From Richelia intracellularis HH01 (GTDB lineage Bacteria; Cyanobacteriota; Cyanobacteriia; Cyanobacteriales; Nostocaceae), in the NCBI RefSeq assembly GCF_000350105.1, contig NZ_CAIY01000080.1, positions 56,240-120,239 of the forward strand: a DNA stretch of 64,000 nucleotides. The letters are read 5' to 3'. Positions 30,948 through 40,363 of the stretch are shown here, piece by piece; position 1 is the stretch's first letter, and each line of letters opens with the position of its first letter. Below the pieces are notes generated by a model. That model did no database searches. It was given only the letters and a program-made list of their open reading frames with translations, and had not been told where the DNA came from. Position numbers and translations under genes: made by a program.

Positions 30948-32199
30948 CTTAAAAGTATTTAGTTATATAAGTAGTGGATATTTTAAGTATGGCAAGGGAG
31001 AGTTGCAACTCCTCCGGCAGTTAGTCTTCTTATAAGAGATGCTTTACTTCACATTTCATTGCATATGTTTCCTAAGGTTAAAATTATCAACTTGGAAAGC
31101 ATTGAAATTATAAAAAACTTACTAATTGAAATTGTGAGTATTATTGTCGATAAGAAAAACCACTTGTTTAGATTCATAATTGTGTTATTTAATTCAACAG
31201 AGAATTAAATGTTAATTGTTTCTTCTCCCTAATAACCGAGTTAACTTCCCACTAACTATTTGTTTTAGAAATCATGAGAATTTTTTACTAAACAGCAATA
31301 AATATTGCTACTAAATAAATATTAATTAACCAACTTAATTAATATTTATTTAGAATTAAAAAGAATTTTAGAAAAGCACTCTGTTATAATCGTTCATGTG
31401 TAACTAAAAATCATTTTTAACCATATATTTTCAGATAACCTACTCACTTTGCTGACAGCCAGAATCTCTTTCTATTCTCAATTATAATAATATATTCATT
31501 TTCTGAATTATTTATTTTTGATTTTTTTTTAGTACTATTTAAACTGGTCTCTATTAACGGTTTCATATAATTTTGCATAAACGCTCAGCCACTTTATTTA
31601 TGGAAAAGGGTTACACTACCTAGCTGAAGAAATAATTAGCATCTGGGAATTGGTCTTCTGATTTTCGTTGACTAACTATACTTATTTAATGCAGCCTATA
31701 TTATTTTAGGTTAGGTTACTGTTTTCTATGATGGTAAGCTATTCTGACAAGAATTATCGCACTTTTTCTATGGTTGACAATTCAGAGAGTACTGTTACTT
31801 TCATAAATCAGCTAATTCTTTTTCTCAAAAGAATAGTTGAGGATTTCTGTATTGTTAGTTTTCATGGTTCCTCTCACTTTCTAATTTGTTTCTAATAATT
31901 AACTTCTATCTTACTTACTGTAATCTTTGGAGTTCTGCAGAATATTAAGTGCAAACATTTATCATAGAAATTCTACTGTGGTAGGTTTCCTACACCAAAT
32001 CAGGGTCTATGAAAATCCCTAATATTCTAGGAGTATCAACTTGTTCCAAATGTAAAAACTTTCTTTCCAGTATTCTTCCATACCAGCAATTATTCAGTAT
32101 TTACTCCACTTTTACTGAGTACATAGTTGAAGTTATGATTTCAATGGCATTGATAATAAATGAGCTTACTTTTCATCTACAATATTGGAGACTATAAAA
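30948..32199. other. 1.25 kb spacer between tRNA-His and purH
   Basis: Holds one 19-bp palindrome (31311-31353) and presumably the purH promoter. A 54-codon frame from 31731 is probably chance. No gene, and no terminator immediately after the tRNA. Confidence 0.4.
31311..31353. repeat. 19-bp perfect inverted repeat
   Basis: Arms 31311-31329 and 31335-31353 (CTAAATAAATATTAATTAA and its complement) with a 5-nt loop, 360 bp after tRNA-His. No associated gene. Confidence 0.75.
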
Positions 32200-33729
32200 A
32201 TGGCACGTTTGGCGCTTCTAAGCGTATATAACAAGACTGGCTTAGTTGAACTAGCGAAAAGTTTGGTAGTAGAATTTGGTTTTGATTTGATCAGCAGTGA
32301 GGGTACAGCAAAAACATTAGAAAATGCTGGATTAAAAGTACTAAAAGTATCTGATTATACTGGCTTTCCAGAGATTTTAGGGGGTAGAGTTAAAACATTA
32401 CACCCTCAGATTCATGGAGGGATTTTAGCAAGATCCAATATGGAAGAAGATATTACTGATTTAGCCAATCATCAAATCCATCCTATAGATTTAGTTGTAG
32501 TTAATTTATACCCTTTTGAACAAACCATTGCTAAACCAGGAGTAACTATGGCTGAAGCCATAGAGAATATTGATATTGGTGGTCCAGCAATGTTAAGGGC
32601 TGCATCAAAAAACTATGCTCACGTAACAGTTTTGTGTGATGTAGAGCAATATAAACCATATTTAGAAGAATTGCGGCAAAATAATGGACATCCATCGCTT
32701 GAGTTCCAACGACAGTGCGCTTTTAAAGGATTTTTGCAAACTTCAGCTTACGATTCCGCGGTTGCTAACTTTCTGAGGCAGCAGTCAACAATATTACCAC
32801 ATTGGAAAACCATGGGGGTTTACTTAAAAACCCTACGTTACGGAGAAAATCCCCATCAAAGTGCAGCTTGGTATCAAAGCGGGACTTACTCGACAGGATG
32901 GTCTGGAGCTACTCAATTACAGGGAAAGGAACTGAGCTATAATAATCTTGTAGATCTGGAAGCAGCACGGTGTATAATTGCCGAATTTACAGACCCGGCT
33001 GTAGCAATATTAAAACATACTAATCCCTGCGGTGTGGGTGTAAGTAACACCTTATTATCTGCCTATTGCAAGGCTTTTGCTGCGGATCCAATTTCTGCTT
33101 TTGGTGGTATTGTTGCCTTAAACCACCCTATTAAAGCAGATGTAGCCACTGAGTTAACTAAAACATTTTTAGAATGTGTTGTTGCTCCTGGTTGCGATGA
33201 TGCAGCAAAAGAGATTATTTCTAATAAGTCTAAATTACGCCTGTTAGTTCTACCAGACTTTATTAGTAGTCCTAAGGAAAAAGTAAAAATTATTGCCGGT
33301 GGTTTTTTGGTACAAGACAATGACAATATAGTTATGGATACTAGTAAATGGCAGGTAGCTACTGAGAAAAAACCTACAGATGAACAATTAGTGGAACTAC
33401 TATTCGCATGGAAAGTCTGCAAACATGTAAAATCTAATGCTATCGTTGTTGCAAATAATCGTACAACTTTGGGTATTGGTGTGGGACAAATGAATCGTGT
33501 TGGTTCTGTAAAGATTGCTTTAGAACAAGCAGGAGAAAGAGCCCAGGGAGGTTATCTTGCCAGTGATGGTTTTTTCCCATTTGACGATTCAGTAAGAATG
33601 TCCGCGGCTGCTGGGATTAAAGCAATTATCCAACCAGGGGGAAGTCTGCGGGATAAAGACTCAATTAAAGTAGCTAATGAATTAAATTTAGTTATGATAC
33701 TAACAGGAGTACGTCATTTTTTACATTAA
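32200..33729 (+). CDS. purH: bifunctional AICAR formyltransferase/IMP cyclohydrolase PurH
   Basis: A 509-residue enzyme for the last two steps of de novo IMP synthesis. The N-terminal IMP cyclohydrolase domain (about 1-195) opens with ARLALLSVYNKTGLVELAKSL and contains GGRVKTLHPQIHGG. The C-terminal formyltransferase domain has the catalytic KHTNPCG at about 272-278 and ends with IKAIIQPGGSLRDKDSI. I start at the ATG at 32200, which has GGAG nine bases upstream; the longer TTG frame (32185) would swallow this site. Confidence 0.96.
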   Translation: MARLALLSVYNKTGLVELAKSLVVEFGFDLISSEGTAKTLENAGLKVLKVSDYTGFPEILGGRVKTLHPQIHGGILARSNMEEDITDLANHQIHPIDLVVVNLYPFEQTIAKPGVTMAEAIENIDIGGPAMLRAASKNYAHVTVLCDVEQYKPYLEELRQNNGHPSLEFQRQCAFKGFLQTSAYDSAVANFLRQQSTILPHWKTMGVYLKTLRYGENPHQSAAWYQSGTYSTGWSGATQLQGKELSYNNLVDLEAARCIIAEFTDPAVAILKHTNPCGVGVSNTLLSAYCKAFAADPISAFGGIVALNHPIKADVATELTKTFLECVVAPGCDDAAKEIISNKSKLRLLVLPDFISSPKEKVKIIAGGFLVQDNDNIVMDTSKWQVATEKKPTDEQLVELLFAWKVCKHVKSNAIVVANNRTTLGIGVGQMNRVGSVKIALEQAGERAQGGYLASDGFFPFDDSVRMSAAAGIKAIIQPGGSLRDKDSIKVANELNLVMILTGVRHFLH

Positions 33730-35213
33730 CTACTTTACAGATTTATAATATTTAAAAAACTAAGAATTCCCTAATTTAATTTAGCCCTTTCAAGTACTTG
33801 AGAGTATATTTTTTTGTTTTGCACTATGGTTTTCCAAAAATTGCAAGAATTAGATGGGATTATTAACTTTATCCACATGAGTGTGAGAGAGCTAGCAAAA
33901 TGCTAAATTAGTTATTTGCAAACTTTTTTATTGGCATTCTGAATAATGTCATATTTTTACTTCAAGTATGCTCTCAACTAAATTTAATCTATACATCTAG
34001 TAATAATATTTAAAGCTAACCATTTATATCAAAAATATCTATAATGAATCAAGTATTAATCAAGCATTTAGACAGGGAGATAATATTAAAATAATTTATT
34101 CTGGGATTGAATAACAGAGTTTTATTAATGTTCGTAAGAACATATTATTAGCAAGTAAAATATGCCTATTGCTATTCATAGATAACACAAAAAATTGCTA
34201 ATAAAAATTCTTATTCAATTTGTTTATTGCTTATACAAGTCGCTTTTAATTTAATACCTCAATAAATTTTGGAGTTTTACCATCTTAGTTGTAAGATTTG
34301 CCTTTTTACTTTGATTTTATCAAAAAAATATATGTATCTTAGTATTTTTTATAATTTTTATACATACTTAGAATGTAACTGCTGAGGTAATTCATAAATT
34401 TGTATATATAAACACAGCAGTTTGTACAGTTGTAGATAAGTAAAAGTATTGCTTCTTTAAGGTTTAAGATTTTAATAAAAATCTAATGAATCTATTTAAT
34501 TTAAAATTAAAATATAGAGTGATGATAATTTTATTTCTAGGTAATCATCAAAATCCATGGGTTGTACAACTTTTATCTACTATGTAGCTACTACTTTTCT
34601 CTATAGAAGGAGGAAAATTATGCAAAACGTGGAAGTAGCAAAATCTTGACTCAAAGGATTTTAATATCTTCATGTCAATTCTTTTCGACCATTTATCCTG
34701 TATTTCAATTCAAATAATCTAAAAAGCTAAAAGTGATAATTTAATACTACTCTTAAAGTTATTCTGCTGTGCTAGAGCTTTTAAAGCTCCATTAGATGTG
34801 GCATTTTGATGGATATAGGGTGTTATTATCTACCAAAATTTATTTGTTGTTTTTTAATGCCAAACTTTACGTGGATATAAGGGCTAAAATGCTGAGTTTA
34901 TCTGTGAAAAATTTAACTGGCTTTACATTATCCTTAACCACATTATGATAGGGGTTTAATCATATAGTCAAACCCTTGTGAATGTAATCAATGATTTTTT
35001 GTTGTTTTGCATTAGGTTGGAGATTTGCCATCCTGCTTTGTATAGACTTCATTTTATAAATAATGAAGTCTGATGTACTGTATACTAGTCTCTTATTGAC
35101 TTATGATTTATTTAAAAATACTTTCTAAATTGACTATTCACTAATTCAAATTTTGGTTTATGGTTGAATTAACTTTTTAGATATATTCAATTAGAAATAG
35201 TCTTAGGTATCAG
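33730..35213. other. 1.5 kb spacer after purH
   Basis: No intact gene. A very good ribosome site (GAAGGAGG) precedes an ATG at 34620 that opens only eight codons. A decayed minus-strand frame lies at 34867-35052. A short plus frame from 33826 (VFQKLQELDGIINFIHMS) may be a fragment. Convergent ends of purH and the M20 gene lack an obvious terminator. Confidence 0.4.
34867..35052 (-). pseudogene. decayed unidentified gene
   Basis: From an ATG at 35052 the minus strand reads QSRMANLQPNAKQQKIIDYI and HKGLTI, a TGA, then NPYHNVVKDNVKPVKFF and TDKLSILALIST before a TAA. The even codon-like composition on both sides of one in-frame stop argues for a recently broken gene. A later stretch in another frame (NATSNGALKALAQQNNFKSS, near 34790) may be its continuation after a frameshift. 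Family not recognised. Confidence 0.4.
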
Positions 35214-36398
35214 TTAAATACCATCGGCAAAATACTTATAAGCTGTATAAGCAAAAGTAATAACTCCAGTCATAATTGCTGATTCGTCAATATCAAAGAA
35301 AGGATGATGTAAGGGATAATTTGTTCTTTTATCTTTAAAACCTACTCCTAAACGAAACATAGAGCCGGGTACATGTTCCAAATATATAGAAAAATCCTCT
35401 GCACCCATAGATGGTTCTGATAATACTTGTACTAAATCTATACCCCAAGCTTCTTCAGCAGCTGATTGTAAGATTTGGGTAATAGTATAATCATTTTTTA
35501 CAGAAGGGATACCTTGACGGTAATTCACATGAAATTTTGCACCATAAGATTTACAAGTATTAGCAACAATTTGTTCAATCCAATTTGGCAATTGAGCACG
35601 GGTTTCTGGATGTATTGACCGTACAGTCCCTAAAAGTTTTACATGGTCAGCAATCAAATTTGGTGCTTTTCCTCCCTCAATTTTACCAATACTTAAAACA
35701 ACTGGATGCAAGGGATTCTGGGTACGACTAATTGCCTGCTGCAAATTAGTAATTACCTGAGAGGCAATCCAAATTGCATCAATAGCCTCATGAGGACGAG
35801 CCCCATGCCCCGACTCACCAATAATTATGATTTCTAAATCATCTGCTGCCGCGGTTAGTACACCATAACGCACACCTATTGATCCTGCAGGTATAGAAGG
35901 CATAGCATGGAGACTTAGTATAGCATTCAAATTGTTCATTGCTCCATCCTTAACCATCCAATTAGCTCCCTGTGCAATTTCCTCTGCTGGCTGAAATAAG
36001 AAGCGCACTTTTCCAGGTAAGTCTTCTAAAAGTTGTGAAAGAACCATTGCTGTTCCTAAACCAATTGTGGTATGGACATCATGTCCACAAGCATGCATAG
36101 TGCCTGTTTGCCGTGAACTAAACTCTAGTCCAGTACACTCTTGAACTGGCAAGGCATCCATATCAGTACGAATACCTAAAATCCGATTATCTCTACCATT
36201 ACCCTTGATCTCTCCAATTACACCAGTCTTGCCAATTCCTTCTACTGCATAGATCCCACAAGAAGACAATACACCGGAAACAAAAGTAGATGTTTGGTAC
36301 TCTTGTCCACTGAGTTCTGGATATGCATGAATATGGCGGCGAATTTCAATAAGTCTTGGCGCTATTTGGGCTGCGATGTTCTTAATACGTTTGAGCAT
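35214..36398 (-). CDS. M20 family amidohydrolase (N-acyl amino acid hydrolase type)
   Basis: A 394-residue zinc hydrolase of the M20D/HipO-like group. Metal-binding motifs are MHACGHDVHT (about 101-110), PAEEIAQGA (Glu about 139-140), LHAMPSIPAG, and SMGAEDFS near the C-terminus. A dimerisation domain with GESGHGARPHEAIDAI sits in the middle. Relatives remove acyl groups from N-acyl amino acids or hippurate, or hydrolyse auxin conjugates. The substrate cannot be told from sequence. ATG start, no operon partner. Confidence 0.9.
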   Translation of the reverse strand: MLKRIKNIAAQIAPRLIEIRRHIHAYPELSGQEYQTSTFVSGVLSSCGIYAVEGIGKTGVIGEIKGNGRDNRILGIRTDMDALPVQECTGLEFSSRQTGTMHACGHDVHTTIGLGTAMVLSQLLEDLPGKVRFLFQPAEEIAQGANWMVKDGAMNNLNAILSLHAMPSIPAGSIGVRYGVLTAAADDLEIIIIGESGHGARPHEAIDAIWIASQVITNLQQAISRTQNPLHPVVLSIGKIEGGKAPNLIADHVKLLGTVRSIHPETRAQLPNWIEQIVANTCKSYGAKFHVNYRQGIPSVKNDYTITQILQSAAEEAWGIDLVQVLSEPSMGAEDFSIYLEHVPGSMFRLGVGFKDKRTNYPLHHPFFDIDESAIMTGVITFAYTAYKYFADGI

Positions 36399-36548
36399 TG
36401 ACAGATTGATCTAAATTTTTTCTTATCTCATAATAAGAAATTGTTACATAATTTATAGATTTATCTTGCTATCATTCGATAGTTTATATTAGATTCATCA
36501 TTTATGATAATTTTATAGGTTAATAGTTGGGGTTAGTTTATTCTAAGT

Positions 36549-36582
36549 AAAGCCATATTATTACTTGTAATAATATGGCTTT
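36549..36582 (+). terminator. orphan intrinsic terminator
   Basis: A 15-bp perfect stem (36549-36563 with 36568-36582), 4-nt loop and T-rich tail: a textbook terminator on the plus strand. No plus-strand gene precedes it, and the M20 gene starts on the opposite strand 150 bp away. It may end a lost gene or an unannotated RNA. Confidence 0.65.
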
Positions 36583-36850
36583 TTATTGTTTGATTGCATA
36601 AATGTGGTTAATATTATGAGTATATTCAATTATGATTACTAGTATTTTTTATAAGTTTAACTAGCTTACAATTGAGCAAATGAGTTTTACTCACTGCTGG
36701 CATAGCGTTCTTCATGAGCTCTTCAATAGACTACCTAGAACAACTACAAGAGTATGAAAGGGTGAGAATAACTCACCTAAATAATAAAAAAATCAGACGT
36801 ATTTCACTTTACTTATTAGGCTGAGGAGTGTTACCTAGGTTGGGTCTGAT

Positions 36851-37441
36851 TTACAGAAAGCCGGAGAATTTATGTTTCAATTCTTTGATATCTTTTAGAG
36901 CCAGTACAATTACGTAATTATAACCATTTTGCCAGTTTGCTAGTGTGGTAACACTGTATTTATATGTTAATTGGAAAGAATTAATCTCACGTAAATTTTA
37001 TTAAAGTTTCGTCCAGTATTAGGAGGATTAAGTTAAAGTCAGACGTAGCTTTTTATTATGATAGATTATGAATAATGTTTTTAATATCACTTTATTATCA
37101 GCACTAGGGTAAACTATATCATATAATTCAGAAAACTTTTAATCTGGAAGTGCTAGAATTGGATAATTAAATTTTGTATCTTGGGTTTCCTCAACATCAC
37201 TTATCTATCCAGTATGAGACTGCACATTATCAACACTGGTGGCAATACACTTAACATTAGGCTTTTCAAGCTCCGGTGTGAATTTGGCAACAGTGACCAA
37301 TTAATTGTCCAAATGGTTATATTACGAGGGATTTGAGAACATTACTATATAGTCTTTATAAACCCAATTATAAAGATTAATGTCACCCTTACTAGAGACT
37401 TGGGTAGAATTAGGTACTGTATTACCTAAATTTAGAGCTAT
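36851..37441 (-). pseudogene. prxA: decayed 1-Cys peroxiredoxin (Prx6-type) gene
   Basis: Translated on the minus strand the region follows a cyanobacterial 1-Cys peroxiredoxin from end to end. The start codon is ATA followed by ALNLGNTVPNSTQVS (37441 on). Then come LVTVAKFTPELEKPNVK, ATSVDNVQSHTG, a stop where Trp is expected, SDVEETQDTKFNYPILA and SELYDIVYPSADN. After a frameshift it gives KKLRLTLT near 37050, then INSFQLTYKYSVTTLANWQN and YVIVLALKDI before the final stop at 36851. Many in-frame stops interrupt it, and the catalytic cysteine codon of the PVCTTE motif is lost. Live homologues reduce hydroperoxides. Confidence 0.92.
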
Positions 37442-37733
37442 TTCTATATATTATCTTTGAGTTTTAAAACATACTTATTTTACTTCGGAAGTATTAAATA
37501 AAATACTAATTTTCAGTTTTGAAACAGATAAATTAAGCTGTTAATTACACTTTTACTATTTCCAATTTTAGCCTTATATTTCTCTGTTTAGTTCCTTTCA
37601 TCAATGTTAACTTCTGAAAAGAGGTTATAATTTTCTGTATAACTAATATATAATTGGTTTGATCTTTCTACTTTAAAATGTTTATCCTAAATTTTATAAT
37701 ATAGAGTGAATCTAAGTTAATACAAATATTTGA

Positions 37734-37886
37734 TATGAATATTTTGGAGTTTTTAGAGCACATCCAAATTTATTACCATGTTTAGGAATTTAGCTACCAG
37801 ATTTGATTGCTAGACTTGAAGGTTATATTCTGGTTTCTAAACAGATTACTCTTGTTTTAAACATATTGCAGGTATATGAGTCATGA
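37734..37886 (+). pseudogene. unidentified gene fragment
   Basis: One plus-strand frame reads YEYFGVFRAHPNLLPCLGI, a stop, then LPDLIARLEGYILVSKQITL and VLNILQVYES, ending at a TGA. No start codon. Composition is protein-like on both sides of the stop. Family not recognised. Confidence 0.4.
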
Positions 37887-38659
37887 ATAAACCTCAATAT
37901 GCTGACTTAAATTATCATTTCAAATAACTGCACTCAACTATAGTATATATTTTTAATTATATTGAATATAAAATACCAAATAATTATTAAGTGTACTTAT
38001 ATAATTCCATCTCTTTAATTTTGTTAAAGTGGAAAATTTTAGCAACTTCCTACTCAACTGTTGTTTTGCATAATTGCTTTTGATAATTTTCTATATCAAA
38101 TGAACTTTTATAAATTTTACACAAAAAAGTTTGATCAAAAATCAAACCCGATACCTTTAGTTTCGCCTACCCTTTAGTTAACACCATCAAACTTAAAATA
38201 TTTGAGAATAGCACCGAATATGGAATGTTATTAACACTTAAATCAAGTGTAGTTACTACAAGAATTTTTTTAGCCTTTTTAGCTTTGATTCATCTAGTTT
38301 TATTATATCTTATGCTTTCAATTAGATGTTTGATATAGCCATGTAAATTTGTTACCATGGTTGAATATCTATGACTATCATCTTCATAATATTTTTATTT
38401 TGATGTCATCATAGAATCAGCTCCTTAAATTAAAGGTAAAGCAACTTATTGTTAAGTTGACTAGTTTTTTATGTACTATAATTCTCTCCAGAGTAAGGCA
38501 AAGTCTACCATAAATAAAATTACATAGAGTATTTCCCGAATTTAAATAATATTTTTACCATAAAGATATGAAGCATTAATTTTCAATTAATTCCTTCATA
38601 AATCAGAATTTGATAATTAATTAAAGAAAATTTTCCTGGGAATTAATATCCCATTTTAA

Positions 38660-40027
38660 TCATAAAAATCGTGTAGCAAAATTTTGTGATCGCGTTGGAG
38701 AAAGAGCTCTGGCTTTCAAAATAGCTGCCATTAGGAAGGCATAAGATATAATACCAACAACTGCCAATAGTATATTACTAATAATACCAGTAGCATTCCA
38801 TAAGGCATGAAGTGCAGATGCAGTCAAATACCCTATTAACAAAGTTTGCCAGCCCTTCCCCGGTTTGAGAACTGCTAACCCAATAAAGTAACCTAAGTAA
38901 CCACTATAAGCCATATGTCCAGGTAAAGAGCCGAGTATTCTTGGTATCAGCAGTTGGAAACCTGCTAGTAAACCTGCACTGATGACTCCTTCTTGTTCGG
39001 CAACATTTTGAGTAACTTGTGGTATGTACTGTCCCAGTGTTTCTAAGAGTGTAAAACCTGCTGCAGAAGCTGTTCCTAAGAGAATACCATCTAAAGGTTC
39101 CCATACACCGACACGTTCTCGCCATGGAAAAGGTAATGATCTTCCAACTAGAAAAGCCCCTAAAATTGGTAGTGCTTTTAGCAACTCTTCCATTAAACCA
39201 GCACCAAAAAACATTCTGACTAATAGTTCTTTGAAAGTTATAGTATCCTGATTAGGAGGTAGCCCACCAGGTAGAATATCACGAAATATAATAATAAATA
39301 TATCTAATAAGGGACTGAGGAGAATTGTAATAGTTGCTAGTGCTGAACCGATAAGTATCCACCAAGGCTTATGCTTTCCACACAACAAATAGATAAAGAA
39401 ATAATATGCAGCTAAGGCAATAAAAGTTGCAACTAGAACTTGATTTAATTCGGGTTTGTCTAAAGTAGCAAACATTAAAATAACAAAGACAACCATGAAA
39501 ATTCCTGGAATTAAATAAGCCTTGCGAGTTAAATCCTTACCTGTAGAAAAAATAGGAAATAACTGGGTAAAACTTGCTGAGTCTGATGAGTGTAAGTGGG
39601 AAGAATTGGCAACATCTTTTGGTGGGGGAGGAGTTGTTTGCTCGAATGCTGTGGAAAAGGTATTTAACTCATACTCAAATACAAATTCTGGTCCGTCATC
39701 ACCTAATCGAACACGGTCGCCTAGTTGTAATTTTTGAGGACCTTGTAGTCTGTGACCATTTATATAGGTTCCATTGGCACTATTTAGGTCCTGTATTATC
39801 CAATTGATATTACCATCTGCTGATGTGTATAGGGGGCGAAAAATAGCATGACGACGAGAGACCATCCTATACATCATGGCATCTAAAATAATTTCACAAT
39901 TGGGATCTCGTCCGATTACAATATCTTTATCAAGAGCTAAAGAATAAATAAAATCACTCCCTAGAACTACTCTATTCTCTGATACTAATCGCACCAATGC
40001 ATATTTTCTTGGGTTATTATCTGCCAT
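38660..40027 (-). CDS. FHA-domain protein fused to a PrsW-type intramembrane protease
   Basis: About 455 residues from the ATG at 40027 (MADNNPRKYAL), which I prefer; a GTG at 40138 would add 37 weakly conserved residues. The N-terminal FHA domain (about 10-120) has IVIGRDPNCEI, VSRRHAIF and NSANGTYINGHRL, the phosphothreonine-binding loops. The C-terminal half has about eight membrane helices with the PrsW features MEELLKALP, LLGTASAAGFTLLE, PGHMAYSGYLGY and ALHALWN. PrsW proteases perform site-1 or intramembrane cleavage in signalling. The fusion suggests a protease controlled by Ser/Thr phosphorylation (inference). Confidence 0.85.
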   Translation of the reverse strand: MADNNPRKYALVRLVSENRVVLGSDFIYSLALDKDIVIGRDPNCEIILDAMMYRMVSRRHAIFRPLYTSADGNINWIIQDLNSANGTYINGHRLQGPQKLQLGDRVRLGDDGPEFVFEYELNTFSTAFEQTTPPPPKDVANSSHLHSSDSASFTQLFPIFSTGKDLTRKAYLIPGIFMVVFVILMFATLDKPELNQVLVATFIALAAYYFFIYLLCGKHKPWWILIGSALATITILLSPLLDIFIIIFRDILPGGLPPNQDTITFKELLVRMFFGAGLMEELLKALPILGAFLVGRSLPFPWRERVGVWEPLDGILLGTASAAGFTLLETLGQYIPQVTQNVAEQEGVISAGLLAGFQLLIPRILGSLPGHMAYSGYLGYFIGLAVLKPGKGWQTLLIGYLTASALHALWNATGIISNILLAVVGIISYAFLMAAILKARALSPTRSQNFATRFL

Positions 40028-40363
40028 TGCATGGAGATGATTGCTAAATGAACTATTGATACTTGTGGAATTGCAGAGCTTTACTCTATTTAAATTAGCA
40101 GTATGGTTAGATGCACTGTAAATTAACTCATAGTCCACAAATTTATGAATTTTGAAGGTGAGAATACTCTAGCTCTATTCAAGATTTATCATCCATAGCT
40201 AGCGAGCTTAGTATCCAAGAACTCAAATATAAAAATAAATTACCGGCTCAGAATAAATAACACTATTACATCCACGTGTTTTATATTGATTATCCACTAG
40301 ATCATCAAATTAACCAAGTCTACGTTAATCTGGAAATTAGAGAGTAGTTTGTGATGAAAAAAA

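Larger units (their letters stand above)
36399..38659. other. 2.3 kb spacer dominated by gene remnants
   Basis: Contains a strong stem-loop (36549-36582), the peroxiredoxin pseudogene (36851-37441), a plus-strand fragment (37734-37886) and a start-less open frame at 38135-38338 (plus; includes KPDTFSFAYPLVNTIKLK and a hydrophobic end). A 36-codon frame at 36714-36824 (SSSIDYLEQLQEYERVRITH) also reads protein-like. I cannot name these other than the peroxiredoxin. Confidence 0.55.

Noticed and set aside
30841..31035. 64-codon plus frame over tRNA-His
   Set aside because: It starts with GTG inside the tRNA promoter and reads through the tRNA; the tRNA fold explains the sequence.
31731..31895. 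54-codon frame upstream of purH
   Set aside because: No ribosome site, no recognisable motif and a length common by chance in A+T-rich DNA.
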